64,000 nucleotides of DNA from an uncultured Ruminiclostridium sp. (GCA_944388385.1 CALXIO010000011.1:1-64000); one strand, 5' to 3'; shown: positions 34,190 to 43,378, counted from the stretch's first letter. Numbers and translations are program-made. The notes: a model not told the origin generated them from the letters alone.

Positions 34190-35029
34190 GTGAAAAAGAG
34201 AATTTTAGCAGGCATAGCCTTAGCGGCAGCATCAATAATGACAATAAGCGGCTGTTCATTCTTACAGCCCCAGAACACAAACGCATTAGGCACATACGAC
34301 TTTACACAGATGAATTTAATTCAGTGCAAGGAGCCGGTTGAGGGTCAGGATGTGGCTGTAATCGAAACCAACAAGGGCACAATGACAGCGGTACTTTATA
34401 CAGAGTATGCCCCCAAAACAATAGAGAACTTCAAGATAAGAGTGGAGGAGGGCTTTTATAACGGCAAACCCTTCTTTGCCTTACAGCAGGGCATATACGG
34501 ACTTACCGGCGCATCAAATGAAGAGGGAACTGAGGGCATCACCCAGGACGGAAACTTTATCCCCAATGAATGCTCGGTGGATTTATGGCCCTTTAAGGGA
34601 GCGCTTTTAAGCTACAGCTCAAAGATGGGATATTCTGATTCAAGATTTTTCTTCTGCGGCGCACTTGAGATAACAGAGGAGAATTTCAAGGAATTAAGAG
34701 GCTACCAGGATAAGGAAACAGGCGAGCAGATAATTCCGGAGGAATTACTGGAGCAATTTGTGAAGCGTGGCAGTGTACCCGGCTTTGCAGGCAGCTACAC
34801 TGTATTCGGTCAGGTTATAAACGGCTTTGATGTACTGGATGAAATACTCTGGACAACAGCGGATAAGAAAACCATGAAGCCCACAGAGGAGCTTATTATT
34901 ACAAAGATCACCCTTGACACCTACGCAAAGGATAAGTTTGAGCTTGAAGAGCCTACAGCGGATAAGTTTGTTACCGCTGAGGAAATAGAGCAAATCCAGG
35001 ACGAAATGAATTCTCAGGCAAATAACTAA
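34190..35029 (+). CDS. Cyclophilin-type peptidyl-prolyl isomerase lipoprotein
   Basis: A 279-residue lipoprotein with lipobox ISGC at about residue 22 and a cyclophilin-like domain. Family features: DVAVIETNKGTMTAVLYTEYAPKTIENF, then EGFYNGKPFFALQQG and VFGQVINGFDVLDEIL. The usual catalytic Arg/Phe/His set is only partly recognisable: the FxR-motif region reads FFALQQG, so activity is uncertain. It would assist folding of exported proteins on the outer face of the membrane. The frame is open from 34109, but the GTG at 34190 has an AAAGG site at 34176-34180 and gives a proper signal peptide, and the promoter's -10 lies at 34151. Confidence 0.88.
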   Translation: MKKRILAGIALAAASIMTISGCSFLQPQNTNALGTYDFTQMNLIQCKEPVEGQDVAVIETNKGTMTAVLYTEYAPKTIENFKIRVEEGFYNGKPFFALQQGIYGLTGASNEEGTEGITQDGNFIPNECSVDLWPFKGALLSYSSKMGYSDSRFFFCGALEITEENFKELRGYQDKETGEQIIPEELLEQFVKRGSVPGFAGSYTVFGQVINGFDVLDEILWTTADKKTMKPTEELIITKITLDTYAKDKFELEEPTADKFVTAEEIEQIQDEMNSQANN

Positions 35030-35177
35030 ACTCGTAAATAAAACTTAATAACAACTTTAACGGCAGTTTGCATTTTGCAGATTGCCGTTTTTCCTTTTAT
35101 AAAGCCTTTTACAGCATTTTGCACAGAAAACTTGAAGATTTTTTTCTATAATTCGTAAAGAAATTTATATAAAACTC

Positions 35178-35206
35178 TTGACAAGTTAATAAAAATGTGT
35201 TACAAT
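35178..35206 (+). promoter_or_regulatory. Sigma-A promoter of the RHH-clpB unit
   Basis: TTGACA (35178-35183), 17-base spacer, TACAAT (35201-35206). No CIRCE element was seen. Confidence 0.8.
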
Positions 35207-35238
35207 AATGTCACAACCTAGAAAGGGTGACAGGAAAA

Positions 35239-35901
35239 ATGAGTAAAAGTGTATACAGCCTTGTGCTGACAGATGAAATAGTAAGGGCGGCAGACAGCCT
35301 TGCCTATAAGTTAGGGGTAAGCCGTTCAGCCCTTATAGACAGGATTTTAGCGGAGCATTTATCGGTGCAGACTCCCGAGGGGCGTATAAGAAGCATTATG
35401 GAAAATTTCTCACAGCTTTTTGATGAGGATATTTTCCGGCTTACCGCCACCGCCTCAGACGGAGGTATGCAGATAAGAAGCCCCTTGCCCTATAAGTATA
35501 AGCCTACAATAAGGTATTCGGTGGACTTATCAGGTGACGGGGAGCATTTAGGAAAGCTCAAAATCAGCTTTCGTACCCAGAATTCAGCCCTTACAAGACA
35601 GATGAGCATATTCTGGCAGTATTTTGCAAAGCTGGAGGGAAAATATCTATCCCCTTATGCAAGAATAGTAATGAGCATAGACAATGACAAAATGATAAGG
35701 GTACTTAATATGCCCTTTACTTTGTCAGGGGAGGATGAATTTACCCCGGATAAGATTGCACAGGCAATAGCGGACTATGTAAGATTTATAGACAGAATGA
35801 TAAAGATTTACTTTGAGTATTCCGGGGATGGTAATACCGTGGCGGTGTTGCTTGACAATGAATATGCCAATAGAATGAAAACCTGTAGGATATTTGTATA
35901 A
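35239..35901 (+). CDS. Ribbon-helix-helix-type protein upstream of clpB
   Basis: A 220-residue protein. The first 45 residues ([20 protein letters not shown], then [18 protein letters not shown]) look like a ribbon-helix-helix DNA-binding fold: a beta-strand, then two helices with a VSRSALID turn. The remaining 175 residues, with [19 protein letters not shown] and an aromatic-rich end, are not recognised. GTG at 35227 is in frame; ATG 35239 is better placed after the GAAAGGGTG at 35221. It ends 26 bases before clpB, so it is probably cotranscribed and may regulate the unit. Confidence 0.7.
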   Translation: MSKSVYSLVLTDEIVRAADSLAYKLGVSRSALIDRILAEHLSVQTPEGRIRSIMENFSQLFDEDIFRLTATASDGGMQIRSPLPYKYKPTIRYSVDLSGDGEHLGKLKISFRTQNSALTRQMSIFWQYFAKLEGKYLSPYARIVMSIDNDKMIRVLNMPFTLSGEDEFTPDKIAQAIADYVRFIDRMIKIYFEYSGDGNTVAVLLDNEYANRMKTCRIFV

Positions 35902-35927
35902 GGAACAAACAGAAAGGAGAATGTTTT

Positions 35928-38537
35928 ATGCTTAATTCAAACAATCTCACCCAAAAATCCATGGAGGCAATAAGCAACGCTCAGAGTGTTGCGGTTCAGT
36001 ATCAGAATATGAATATTGAACAACAGCACCTGCTTTATGCTTTGCTTACAGCCGAGGAGGGACTTATTCCACAGCTTATGAAGAAAATAGGTGTGGATAA
36101 TGAAAGCCTTGTTTCCATGACGGAAAAGAGTATTGCCGGACTGTCAAAGGTAACCGGCTCAGGCAGAGAGCCGGATAAGGTGTATGTGTCCCAGGATGTG
36201 GACAAGGCACTTACCGAGGCTGAAAACAAGGCAAAGCAGATGAAGGACGAATATATTTCCGTTGAGCATCTGTTTTTAGGCATTATGGCAAAGGCGAATA
36301 ATGAGGTAGCTAAAATTCTTTCTAATGCCGGTGTTAATGAAAAGGCATTTTTACAGGCATTACAGCAGGTAAGGGGAAGTGTGAGAGTTACCGGACAAAA
36401 TCCCGAGGAAACCTATGACGTGCTTAAAAAGTACGGCCAGGACTTAACCGAGCTTGCAAGACAGAATAAGCTGGACCCGGTTATAGGCAGGGATAGTGAA
36501 ATAAGAAACGTAGTGAGAATTTTATCCCGTAAGACAAAGAACAATCCTGTTCTTATCGGTGAGCCGGGTGTAGGTAAAACTGCTATTGCAGAGGGTCTTG
36601 CCCTTCGTATCGTAAACGGGGATGTTCCGGAAAATCTTAAAAACCGTCAGATATTCTCCCTTGATATGGGCGCACTTGTGGCTGGTGCAAAATACAGAGG
36701 CGAATTTGAGGAAAGACTTAAGGCGGTACTCCAGACAGTAAAGAAGTCTGAGGGTCAGATAATCATGTTTATAGATGAGCTTCACACCATAGTGGGAGCA
36801 GGTAAGACTGACGGCGCTATGGATGCAGGCAATCTGTTAAAGCCCTTGCTTGCAAGGGGTGAGCTTCACTGCATAGGCGCTACCACCTTAGATGAATACA
36901 GACAGTATATAGAAAAGGATGCCGCCCTTGAAAGAAGATTTCAGCCGGTAATGGTGGATGAGCCTACCGTTGAGGATACCATATCCATATTAAGAGGTCT
37001 TAAGGACAGATATGAGGTTTTCCACGGAGTAAAAATTCACGACAGCGCCCTTGTGGCGGCGGCTACCCTTTCAAACCGCTATATTTCCGACAGATTTTTG
37101 CCGGATAAGGCAATCGACCTTGTGGATGAGGCTTGCGCTCTTATAAAGACCGAAATGGATTCCATGCCCTCTGAGCTTGATGACATGAGAAGAAAGATAA
37201 TTCAGCATGAAATCGAGGAGGCGGCGCTTAAAAAGGAAACCGACAGAATTTCCGTTGAGCACTTAGCCCGGGTACAGCAGGAATTAGCGGAAATGAGAAG
37301 TCAGTTTGATTCCATGAAGGCAAAATGGGATAACGAAAAGAATGCCATTTCCAAGGTACAAAAGCTCCGTGAGGAGATAGAAAAGACTAATGCCCTTATA
37401 GACCAGGCACAGAGAAGCTATGACCTTAATAAGGCGGCGGAGCTGAAGTACGGCACACTTCCTGGACTTGTAAAACAGCTTGAGGAGGAGGAAAAGCTGG
37501 CGGAGGAGAGTGCAAACACCCTGCTTCGTGATAAGGTTACCGAGGAAGAAATTGCAAAGATTATAGGCCGCTGGACAGGTATTCCCGTATCTAAGCTGAT
37601 GGAGGGCGAAAGGGAGAAATTACTTCGCCTTGATGAAATCCTCCACAAGAGGGTAATAGGCCAGGATGAGGCGGTACAAAAGGTAACTGAGGCTATACTC
37701 CGTTCAAGGGCAGGTATTGCAAATCCCAATCAGCCCATAGGCTCATTTATGTTCTTAGGTCCTACAGGTGTAGGTAAGACAGAGCTTGCAAAGGCGCTTG
37801 CGGAGGCACTTTTTGACGATGAACACAACATGGTCAGAATAGATATGTCCGAATATATGGAGAAATTCAGCTTAAGCAGACTTATAGGCGCACCTCCGGG
37901 ATATGTGGGCTATGAGGAGGGCGGCCAGCTTACCGAGGCGGTAAGAAGAAAGCCCTATGCGGTAATACTTCTTGATGAGGTGGAAAAGGCTCACCCGGAT
38001 TTATTTAATATCCTGCTTCAGGTACTGGATGACGGCAGAATTACCGACTCCCAGGGTCGCACCGTGGATTTCAAGAACACCATAATAATTATGACTTCAA
38101 ACTTAGGTTCTCCCTATATTCTTGAGGGAATTGACGAAAACGGGGAAATAACTCCCGAAGCCAGGGAAAATGTGGATAAGCTGCTTAAAACCCAGTTCCG
38201 TCCGGAATTTTTAAACCGTCTTGATGAAATAGTATTCTACAAGCCCTTACAGAAAAAAGAGATATACGGCATTGTGGAGCTTATGCTTGAAAGTCTTAAA
38301 TCAAGACTTGCGGATAAGGAAATCGAGCTTAAGGTTACCGATAACGCAAAGCAGTATGTGGTGGATAACGGCTTTGATCCCAACTTCGGCGCAAGACCCT
38401 TAAAGAGATTTATCCAGCACACAATAGAAACCCTTATCGCAAGAAAGCTTATTGCAGATGAGGTAGCCCCCCAGTCGGTAATTACAGTAGACTATGACGG
38501 AAACACCCTTACAGCAACCGACACTCCAAAGAAATAA
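35928..38537 (+). CDS. clpB: ATP-dependent disaggregase ClpB
   Basis: An 869-residue Hsp100 disaggregase that, with DnaK, threads aggregated proteins through its hexamer. N-domain (about 1-145). First AAA+ module: Walker [16 protein letters not shown] near residue 205, Walker [15 protein letters not shown]. Coiled-coil M-domain (about 405-525), the mark that separates ClpB from ClpA and ClpC. Second AAA+ module: [19 protein letters not shown], then [20 protein letters not shown] with the pore Tyr, and [14 protein letters not shown]-terminal domain ends in [27 protein letters not shown] precedes the ATG. Terminator follows. Confidence 0.97.
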   Translation: MLNSNNLTQKSMEAISNAQSVAVQYQNMNIEQQHLLYALLTAEEGLIPQLMKKIGVDNESLVSMTEKSIAGLSKVTGSGREPDKVYVSQDVDKALTEAENKAKQMKDEYISVEHLFLGIMAKANNEVAKILSNAGVNEKAFLQALQQVRGSVRVTGQNPEETYDVLKKYGQDLTELARQNKLDPVIGRDSEIRNVVRILSRKTKNNPVLIGEPGVGKTAIAEGLALRIVNGDVPENLKNRQIFSLDMGALVAGAKYRGEFEERLKAVLQTVKKSEGQIIMFIDELHTIVGAGKTDGAMDAGNLLKPLLARGELHCIGATTLDEYRQYIEKDAALERRFQPVMVDEPTVEDTISILRGLKDRYEVFHGVKIHDSALVAAATLSNRYISDRFLPDKAIDLVDEACALIKTEMDSMPSELDDMRRKIIQHEIEEAALKKETDRISVEHLARVQQELAEMRSQFDSMKAKWDNEKNAISKVQKLREEIEKTNALIDQAQRSYDLNKAAELKYGTLPGLVKQLEEEEKLAEESANTLLRDKVTEEEIAKIIGRWTGIPVSKLMEGEREKLLRLDEILHKRVIGQDEAVQKVTEAILRSRAGIANPNQPIGSFMFLGPTGVGKTELAKALAEALFDDEHNMVRIDMSEYMEKFSLSRLIGAPPGYVGYEEGGQLTEAVRRKPYAVILLDEVEKAHPDLFNILLQVLDDGRITDSQGRTVDFKNTIIIMTSNLGSPYILEGIDENGEITPEARENVDKLLKTQFRPEFLNRLDEIVFYKPLQKKEIYGIVELMLESLKSRLADKEIELKVTDNAKQYVVDNGFDPNFGARPLKRFIQHTIETLIARKLIADEVAPQSVITVDYDGNTLTATDTPKK

Positions 38538-38547
38538 TGTATAATGA

Positions 38548-38578
38548 AAAAGCCTGTATTTAAAATACAGGCTTGTTC
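38548..38578 (+). terminator. Terminator of clpB
   Basis: AAGCCTGTATTT and AAATACAGGCTT arms, then a T-rich tail. Confidence 0.8.
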
Positions 38579-38601
38579 TTTTAGAGGGTAAAATAAAACT
38601 G

Positions 38602-38748
38602 CATATAGAACACAATAGAGAAGCAAAGAGAGTAGTAAAAACCCACATATAGAACACAAGAGAGAAGCAAAGAGATTAGCACTAAACCTACATATAGAAC
38701 ACAAGAGAAATTGTTTTGCGTTAGCAAAACAATGTAGAAGCAAAGAGG
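38602..38748. repeat. Three imperfect tandem repeats of about 45 bp, third copy interrupted by a hairpin
   Basis: The core CATATAGAACACAA starts at 38602, 38646 and 38691, and each copy ends in GAAGCAAAGAG. In the third copy, a perfect 24-base inverted repeat (ATTGTTTTGC-GTTA-GCAAAACAAT, about 38709-38732) is inserted between these two parts. No convincing gene lies here; minus-strand frames over the repeats are low-complexity Leu/Cys-rich. Confidence 0.75.
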
Positions 38749-38790
38749 TTTTACCGAGCCCGAAAGGGCGAAAGGAAAGCCCTTTGCAAC

Positions 38791-38823
38791 AAAAAAATTC
38801 CCCCTAAAAGGGGGAATTTTTTT
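38791..38823 (-). terminator. Terminator of tRNA-Gln
   Basis: AATTCCCCC and GGGGGAATT arms around TAAAA, with A-run and T-run on either side. Confidence 0.85.
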
Positions 38824-38829
38824 GTTATC

Positions 38830-38905
38830 TGGCTGGGGTGGAAGGATTTGAACCCTCGGAATGGATGAGTCAGAGTCATCTGCCTTACCGCTTGGCGACA
38901 CCCCA
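38830..38905 (-). tRNA. tRNA-Gln (CTG)
   Basis: Minus-strand cloverleaf: acceptor TGGGGTG pairs with CACCCCA, then discriminator G and encoded CCA. The anticodon arm is GATGA-CTCTGAC-TCATC, giving anticodon CTG for codon CAG. The T-arm contains GGTTCAAATCC. Own promoter (38935-38963) and terminator. Confidence 0.95.
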
Positions 38906-38934
38906 ATATTGAGCTTGTCTTTGACGACTTAATT

Positions 38935-38963
38935 ATTATAGCACAATGGATTTATATTGTCAA
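38935..38963 (-). promoter_or_regulatory. Consensus promoter of tRNA-Gln
   Basis: TTGACA (38958-38963), 17-base spacer, TATAAT (38935-38940) on the minus strand. A very AT-rich stretch lies between it and the divergent tRNA-Ser promoter. Confidence 0.9.
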
Positions 38964-39006
38964 GAGGTTTTTTGAAAAAATTTTTAAAATTCTTTTAAAA
39001 AAGGTA

Positions 39007-39035
39007 TTGACAAGCTGAAAATAAAATGCTATAAT
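39007..39035 (+). promoter_or_regulatory. Consensus promoter of tRNA-Ser
   Basis: TTGACA (39007-39012), 17-base spacer, TATAAT (39030-39035). Confidence 0.9.
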
Positions 39036-39049
39036 AGAATGCGTGATAT

Positions 39050-39138
39050 GGAGAGGTATCGAAGTGGTCATAACGAGGCGGTCTTGAAAACCGTTTGGGG
39101 GCAACCCCACAAGGGTTCGAATCCCTTCCTCTCCGCCA
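39050..39138 (+). tRNA. tRNA-Ser (TGA)
   Basis: Acceptor GGAGAGG pairs with CCTCTCC; discriminator G and encoded CCA at the end. The anticodon arm GCGGT-CTTGAAA-ACCGT gives anticodon TGA. The long variable arm (about TTTGGGGGCAACCCCAC) is diagnostic of class II tRNA-Ser. T-arm has GGTTCGAATCC. Confidence 0.97.
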
Positions 39139-39140
39139 AT

Positions 39141-39180
39141 TAAACCTCTTTTGCCTACAAGGGCAAGAGAGGTTTTTTCT
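39141..39180 (+). terminator. Terminator of tRNA-Ser
   Basis: AACCTCTTTTGCC and its partly mismatched complement GGCAAGAGAGGTT, followed by TTTTTCTTTT. Confidence 0.8.
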
Positions 39181-39331
39181 TTTGCTTATATTCCCCGGCA
39201 TCGGTTTTGTTGTCGGGGTGTTTTTGCGTTTGCTTGCAAATTTCCCGTTTTTGTGGTATAATTTTTTTATAAACCGGAATTTGAAATGAGGCATTACTTG
39301 AATCTTGATAAGCTGAAACGGAGGCATAGCT

Positions 39332-39631
39332 GTGAATAAGAAAAAATGTACCGCAAGGGTCATGGGAGTTGTGACTGACGTAAGATCAAGGGGACTTGAT
39401 TTCCCTGATGTTATCACCGTAAGCTATACAGTAAATGACATTCAATATTCTGTCCGGGAAACAATAAAGCTGAAAAGTGAAATAATCAAGCTGGGATTTT
39501 TGCCGGTGGGACAGAGAAAAACTCCGGTAATGGGAAACACTCAGATAGGTACAGGTGTAGAAATAAGCTACGATCCCGATAAACCCGAAAGAGCTTATAT
39601 TACTGAAAACAAAGGAATAATGAATTGCTGA
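39332..39631 (+). CDS. Small hypothetical protein (DUF3592-like)
   Basis: A 99-residue protein with no membrane segment. A mostly beta pattern (ARVMGVVTDVRSRGL, then TVSYTVNDIQYSVRETIKL) and the ending GVEISYDPDKPERAYITE recall the soluble core of DUF3592-type domains, where VxVxYDPxxP is common; the match is loose. The start is GTG at 39332 with a GGAGG site 7 bases upstream. Seven bases separate it from the patatin-like gene, so they form an operon. Function unknown. Confidence 0.65.
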   Translation: MNKKKCTARVMGVVTDVRSRGLDFPDVITVSYTVNDIQYSVRETIKLKSEIIKLGFLPVGQRKTPVMGNTQIGTGVEISYDPDKPERAYITENKGIMNC

Positions 39632-39638
39632 GGCAGAT

Positions 39639-40484
39639 ATGAAAAAAGGACTTATACTTGAAGGCGGTGCTATGCGGGGACTTTTTACCGCAGGGGTCAC
39701 CGATGTATTTATGGAAAATAATATAACCTTTGACGGAACTGTGGGAGTTTCCGCAGGGGCTGTTTTCGGCTGTAATATAAAATCCGGGCAAACAGGCAGA
39801 GTTATTCGCTATAATACCCGGTTTTGCAAGGAGCCTAAGTATTGCAGTGTCCGTTCCCTTATAAAAACAGGGGATTTATACGGGGCTGAATTTTGCTACC
39901 ATAAGCTGCCGGATGAGCTGGATATTTTCGATAAGGAAACCTATAACAAAAACCCCATGGAATTTTATGCGGTGGCCACTGATGTTTATACCGGGGAGGC
40001 AATCTATAAGCGTATAGACAAGGCTGACTATGATGCCATGGAGTGGCTTAGAGCCTCGGCCTCAATGCCCCTTGCCTCAAGGACGGTTACCCTTGAAGGA
40101 AAGACCATGCTTGACGGGGGTATGGCGGATTCTATCCCGGTGAAATTCTTTGAAAGCATAGGCTATGATAAAAATGTGGTAATTCTCACCCAGCCTAAGG
40201 GCTATATAAAGAAGAAAAACAAACTTATACCCCTTATGAAAATTGCCCTTGGAAAATATAAGGGAATTATTTCCGCCATGGAAAAACGGCATATAGTCTA
40301 TAACGAAACAATTTCCTACATAGAGGATAAGGAAAGCAGGGGAGAGCTGTTTGTAATAAGACCTCCCCATAAGCTCGAAATAGGAAAGATTGAGCATGAT
40401 CCGGATAAAATGCGTAAGGCTTATGACCTTGGCAGAAAAGAGGGAGAAAGAGTTCTTCCTTTGGTAAAGGAATATTTAAAATAA
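39639..40484 (+). CDS. Patatin-like phospholipase family protein
   Basis: A 281-residue cytoplasmic patatin-like esterase, most like the YjjU group. It has the oxyanion loop EGGAMRGLFTAGV near residue 7, the nucleophile elbow GVSAGAVFG near residue 36 (GxSxG type with Ser) and the Asp of the Ser-Asp dyad in DGGMADSIP near residue 165. Such proteins hydrolyse phospholipids or acyl esters; the substrate is unknown. It has no signal peptide. The preceding GTG-started gene is in the same unit and a terminator shared with the converging cellulase follows. Confidence 0.9.
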   Translation: MKKGLILEGGAMRGLFTAGVTDVFMENNITFDGTVGVSAGAVFGCNIKSGQTGRVIRYNTRFCKEPKYCSVRSLIKTGDLYGAEFCYHKLPDELDIFDKETYNKNPMEFYAVATDVYTGEAIYKRIDKADYDAMEWLRASASMPLASRTVTLEGKTMLDGGMADSIPVKFFESIGYDKNVVILTQPKGYIKKKNKLIPLMKIALGKYKGIISAMEKRHIVYNETISYIEDKESRGELFVIRPPHKLEIGKIEHDPDKMRKAYDLGRKEGERVLPLVKEYLK

Positions 40485-40511
40485 AAAGGGAGCTTACGCT
40501 CCCTTTATTTA
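40485..40511. terminator. Bidirectional terminator
   Basis: AAAGGGAGC and GCTCCCTTT arms around TTAC, with A-run and T-run on either side, between converging genes. Confidence 0.85.
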
Positions 40512-42302
40512 TTAGTAATTATTTCTTTTCTTTTTAAGCACCACTATTATAATTATAATAGCCGCTATAACAACAAGTGCCGCTATAATTCCTATTATAA
40601 TTCCGGTCATGTCGTTACTATTTGTGCCGGGTGTTACTATAGAGCCGTTATCAGATGTGCTGTTATTAACACTTTCCTGTGCCTCAGGAGGCTGCTCATT
40701 ATTGCCATCCTTATCCTCAGTCGCTGAATTATCAGCAGATGAGGTTTCATCCTCGCTTACCTCACCTATGGGAGCATCTGCCTCTGGGGTGGTTACTGCT
40801 GAATTTTCCTCGGTTTTTGTTGTGGAAACAACAGTTGTTTCCTTGGGTGCTTCTGTGCTGTCAGATGCTGAAGCGGTGGTAGTTACCTCACTGGGCTTTA
40901 CTGTAGTAGTTACAGCAGGCTTTACTGTGGTAGTTACAGCAGGCTTTACTGTAGTAGTTACAGCAGGCTTTACTGTATTAGTTACTGCCGGCTTTACTGT
41001 GGTAGTTGTAGGCTTTGGAGTGGTAGCCGGTTTTGGTGTAGTTGTGGGCTTAGGTGTAGTAGTTGTGGCAGGCTTAGGAGTAGTGATAGTTGTAGGCTTA
41101 GGAGTTGTGGTGGTAGTTGTGGTTGTGCCGGGAGTTACACCATATTCCTTTACGATAGTATCAACAAAGGATTTATCATACCAGGTAAGAGTTCTGCGGT
41201 TTAAGTGGCCGTGCTGTTCGCCCTTGTCACCTGAGCCGGAATATACATTATTATCCCATATCATACAGGGAATACCAAGCTGGGAAGCCTTGCCGAAATA
41301 ATACTCTGCCCACTTTATTCTTTCTGCGGCATTGTCCTTATTTGAAGCACTGACCTCACCGATAACTACCGGTATACCCTTATCAATAAATCTTGACTTA
41401 AGAGTATTCATAAGGTAATCAACCTCGCTCTTGAGATTGTCGGTAAACTGTGAAGTACCATTAGCATTAAGGGCAAAATTATAGGGAGTATAGGCATGAA
41501 CAGATACTATAAGGCGGTTTGCTATTGTGTCATTGGGCAGCTTAAATCCTGCAACGGTACAGCCGTCAATAGATGCGCCGTAGCCGGGAACCATAATACA
41601 TCTGTCGGAATTATTTCCCCCTGCGGCTCTTATTACATCCACAGCCGCCTGGTTCATTTCGTTTATAACATTCACCGCATCCTTGACATTGTCATTAGGA
41701 TTATTTACAGGGAACCACCATTCATCGCTTGTACCTGCAAGTCTGGGCTCGTTTAAGGTTTCAAAAATAAGATGCTGATCGTAATTTTTGAAATAAGCCG
41801 CCACCTGACTCCAGATAGCCTTTACAAACTTTATGGATCTGTCCTTATTTGCGCTGTTGGGATAAAATCCGTTATATGTAGTGTTGGTGTCATTGTCGTG
41901 GTGGATATTTAAAATAACATACATATCATTATCGATACAGTAATCCACTACTTCCTTTACTCTTGCCATCCAGGCAGAATCAATGGTGTAGTTATCCCCG
42001 GAGGTATGCTGTGCCCAGGATACAGGAATTCTCACCGTATTAAAGCCCTGTGCCTTTACTGCATCAATCATGGCCTTGGTGGTTTTGGGGTTTCCCCAGT
42101 TGGTTTCTGAATTAAGTCCCCAGCCGCCTGTTGCGTCAAGGGTATTGCCTAAATTCCAGCCTACGCCCAGCTTTGGCATAAGGCTTTTTGCAGTAGCACC
42201 GCTTAGTGCCTCTGCCTTTGGCATAATGCCGAAAATAACACTTGCCATAAACATTACCATAATAAATATTGCGGTTATGCTCTTTTTGACTACTTTGCTC
42301 AT
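40512..42302 (-). CDS. Membrane-anchored GH5 endoglucanase
   Basis: A 596-residue secreted cellulase. Signal peptide about residues 1-33. GH5 (subfamily 4-like) barrel about 40-380: GWNLGNTLDA, NTVRIPVSWAQH, then NIHHDND. The acid/base Glu lies in FETLNEPR (about 185) and the nucleophile Glu in VIGEVSA (about 315). It hydrolyses internal beta-1,4-glucan bonds. A Thr/Lys/Pro linker follows (about 388-545) with several KPAVTTTV repeats and an acidic stretch. It ends in a membrane helix and the charged tail KKKRNNY. There is no dockerin, carbohydrate-binding module or LPXTG, so it is tethered to the membrane and reaches through the wall by its linker. Products would feed the cellobiose phosphorylase at 4.9 kb. 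GGAGG precedes the ATG. Confidence 0.94.
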   Translation of the reverse strand: MSKVVKKSITAIFIMVMFMASVIFGIMPKAEALSGATAKSLMPKLGVGWNLGNTLDATGGWGLNSETNWGNPKTTKAMIDAVKAQGFNTVRIPVSWAQHTSGDNYTIDSAWMARVKEVVDYCIDNDMYVILNIHHDNDTNTTYNGFYPNSANKDRSIKFVKAIWSQVAAYFKNYDQHLIFETLNEPRLAGTSDEWWFPVNNPNDNVKDAVNVINEMNQAAVDVIRAAGGNNSDRCIMVPGYGASIDGCTVAGFKLPNDTIANRLIVSVHAYTPYNFALNANGTSQFTDNLKSEVDYLMNTLKSRFIDKGIPVVIGEVSASNKDNAAERIKWAEYYFGKASQLGIPCMIWDNNVYSGSGDKGEQHGHLNRRTLTWYDKSFVDTIVKEYGVTPGTTTTTTTTPKPTTITTPKPATTTTPKPTTTPKPATTPKPTTTTVKPAVTNTVKPAVTTTVKPAVTTTVKPAVTTTVKPSEVTTTASASDSTEAPKETTVVSTTKTEENSAVTTPEADAPIGEVSEDETSSADNSATEDKDGNNEQPPEAQESVNNSTSDNGSIVTPGTNSNDMTGIIIGIIAALVVIAAIIIIIVVLKKKRNNY

Positions 42303-42385
42303 ATAATCCTCCGTAAATTTGTTAATAAATTCACTTGAATAAATATAATCCTTGTGCTAAAATAAATCCCGGAATATCGATTTAA

Positions 42386-42397
42386 GTAACCGATTAC
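42386..42397. promoter_or_regulatory. Operator candidate upstream of the cellulase
   Basis: GTAACCGATTAC is a near-palindrome of the kind bound by LacI-family regulators, about 85 bases upstream of the cellulase ATG. On the minus strand it reads TGTAATCGGTTAC; TGTAATCG also occurs upstream of the cellobiose phosphorylase promoter. A bound regulator is inferred only. Confidence 0.35.
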
Positions 42398-42516
42398 ATC
42401 CTATAATTTGATAATACACTAAATTTACATAAAAATCAAGGCATATTTTAACCTTGAGGCAATTTTATTTAAAAATAATTCAGCTTTTACAGATTTTCAT
42501 AAAGGGAGAATATAAA

Positions 42517-43050
42517 ATGAATACCAATATCAAAAAAATGGTAATCACAGCACTGTTTATGGCGCTTACCTGTATAGCAACCCTTATAATTCAAATTCCT
42601 ATGCCCCTTACTAACGGCTACATAAATATAGGTGATGTTTTTGTACTGGCGGCGGCATGGTCACTAGGCTCCCCCTGGGGAATTGCGGCGGCAGGCATCG
42701 GCTCAGCCCTTGCGGATATGTTCGGATATGTTCACTATGTACCCGGAACTCTGGTAATAAAATCCCTTATGGCTGTTGTGGCGATCCTTATAGCAAAGGC
42801 TTTTACTCAGAAATCCACCTTAACAAAGTACATGGGCAGAATTGTAGGCGGTATCTTAGCAGAGGCTGTTATGATAGTCGGATACTTTTTATACGCATGG
42901 CTTTTACTCGGGGACAGCGTCAGCGCCGCTGTAACCAGCATCCCTGGAAATGCGGTGCAGGGTACTATAGGACTTGTACTTGGAATTTTGCTTATGTCGG
43001 CTCTTGATAAGACAAAGGTACTTGTAAGGCTCGGTATAAAGGAAAGCTGA
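42517..43050 (+). CDS. ECF transporter S component, substrate unknown
   Basis: A 177-residue membrane protein with about six hydrophobic segments. The N-terminal MNTNIKKMVITALFMALT and the MPLTNGYINIGDVFVLAAAW to GIGSALADMFGYVHYVPGTL region are the usual S-component pattern. S components bind a vitamin or related molecule and share EcfA/EcfT modules; no such module adjoins it. The frame opens at 42454, but the ATG at 42517 has an AAAGGGAG site. The substrate is not given by sequence or context; HMP- or pantothenate-type relatives look similar. Confidence 0.85.
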   Translation: MNTNIKKMVITALFMALTCIATLIIQIPMPLTNGYINIGDVFVLAAAWSLGSPWGIAAAGIGSALADMFGYVHYVPGTLVIKSLMAVVAILIAKAFTQKSTLTKYMGRIVGGILAEAVMIVGYFLYAWLLLGDSVSAAVTSIPGNAVQGTIGLVLGILLMSALDKTKVLVRLGIKES

Positions 43051-43349
43051 TATATTCTCCCTCACGGGATAATTTTCTTTTTTTAATAAAACAATATTAA
43101 CATTTGAAAAATCCCACAAAGTTTTATATAACATTTTGTGTATACTAACACTACTTATGTAAACGAATGAGATTTACATAAGGCTAATTTTACTTTAAAT
43201 TATGCTATCAAAAGTTATTTTAAGGCTAATTTACCTAAATATCAAATGTTCACAGACAGTTAAGTATTTTAAATGTTTGTTTAATTATAATTTCAGTTTG
43301 AATCCGGGACTAAAGTAAAAATTTTACTATAATTCCCTTAATACTCACC
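43051..43349. other. AT-rich intergenic stretch, no gene seen
   Basis: Between the S component and the pilus-operon promoter the sequence is AT-rich. It has two copies of AAGGCTAATTT (about 43180 and 43221) and no coding frame or RNA gene that I can support. The repeats could be regulator sites for the operon. Confidence 0.4.
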
Positions 43350-43378
43350 TTGACATAGGTATTTGAAAGTGCTATAAT
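43350..43378 (+). promoter_or_regulatory. Sigma-A promoter of the pilus operon
   Basis: TTGACA (43350-43355), 17-base spacer, TATAAT (43373-43378), about 90 bases before the first gene. Confidence 0.85.

Noticed and set aside
38400..38901. Several minus-strand frames rich in Leu, Ser and Cys across the 45-bp repeats
   Set aside because: They arise from translating tandem repeats and the tRNA, have no ribosome sites and overlap the end of clpB.
40609..41301. 230-residue plus-strand frame opposite the cellulase linker
   Set aside because: Low-complexity Val/Thr composition that mirrors the Thr/Pro/Lys linker; no ribosome site.
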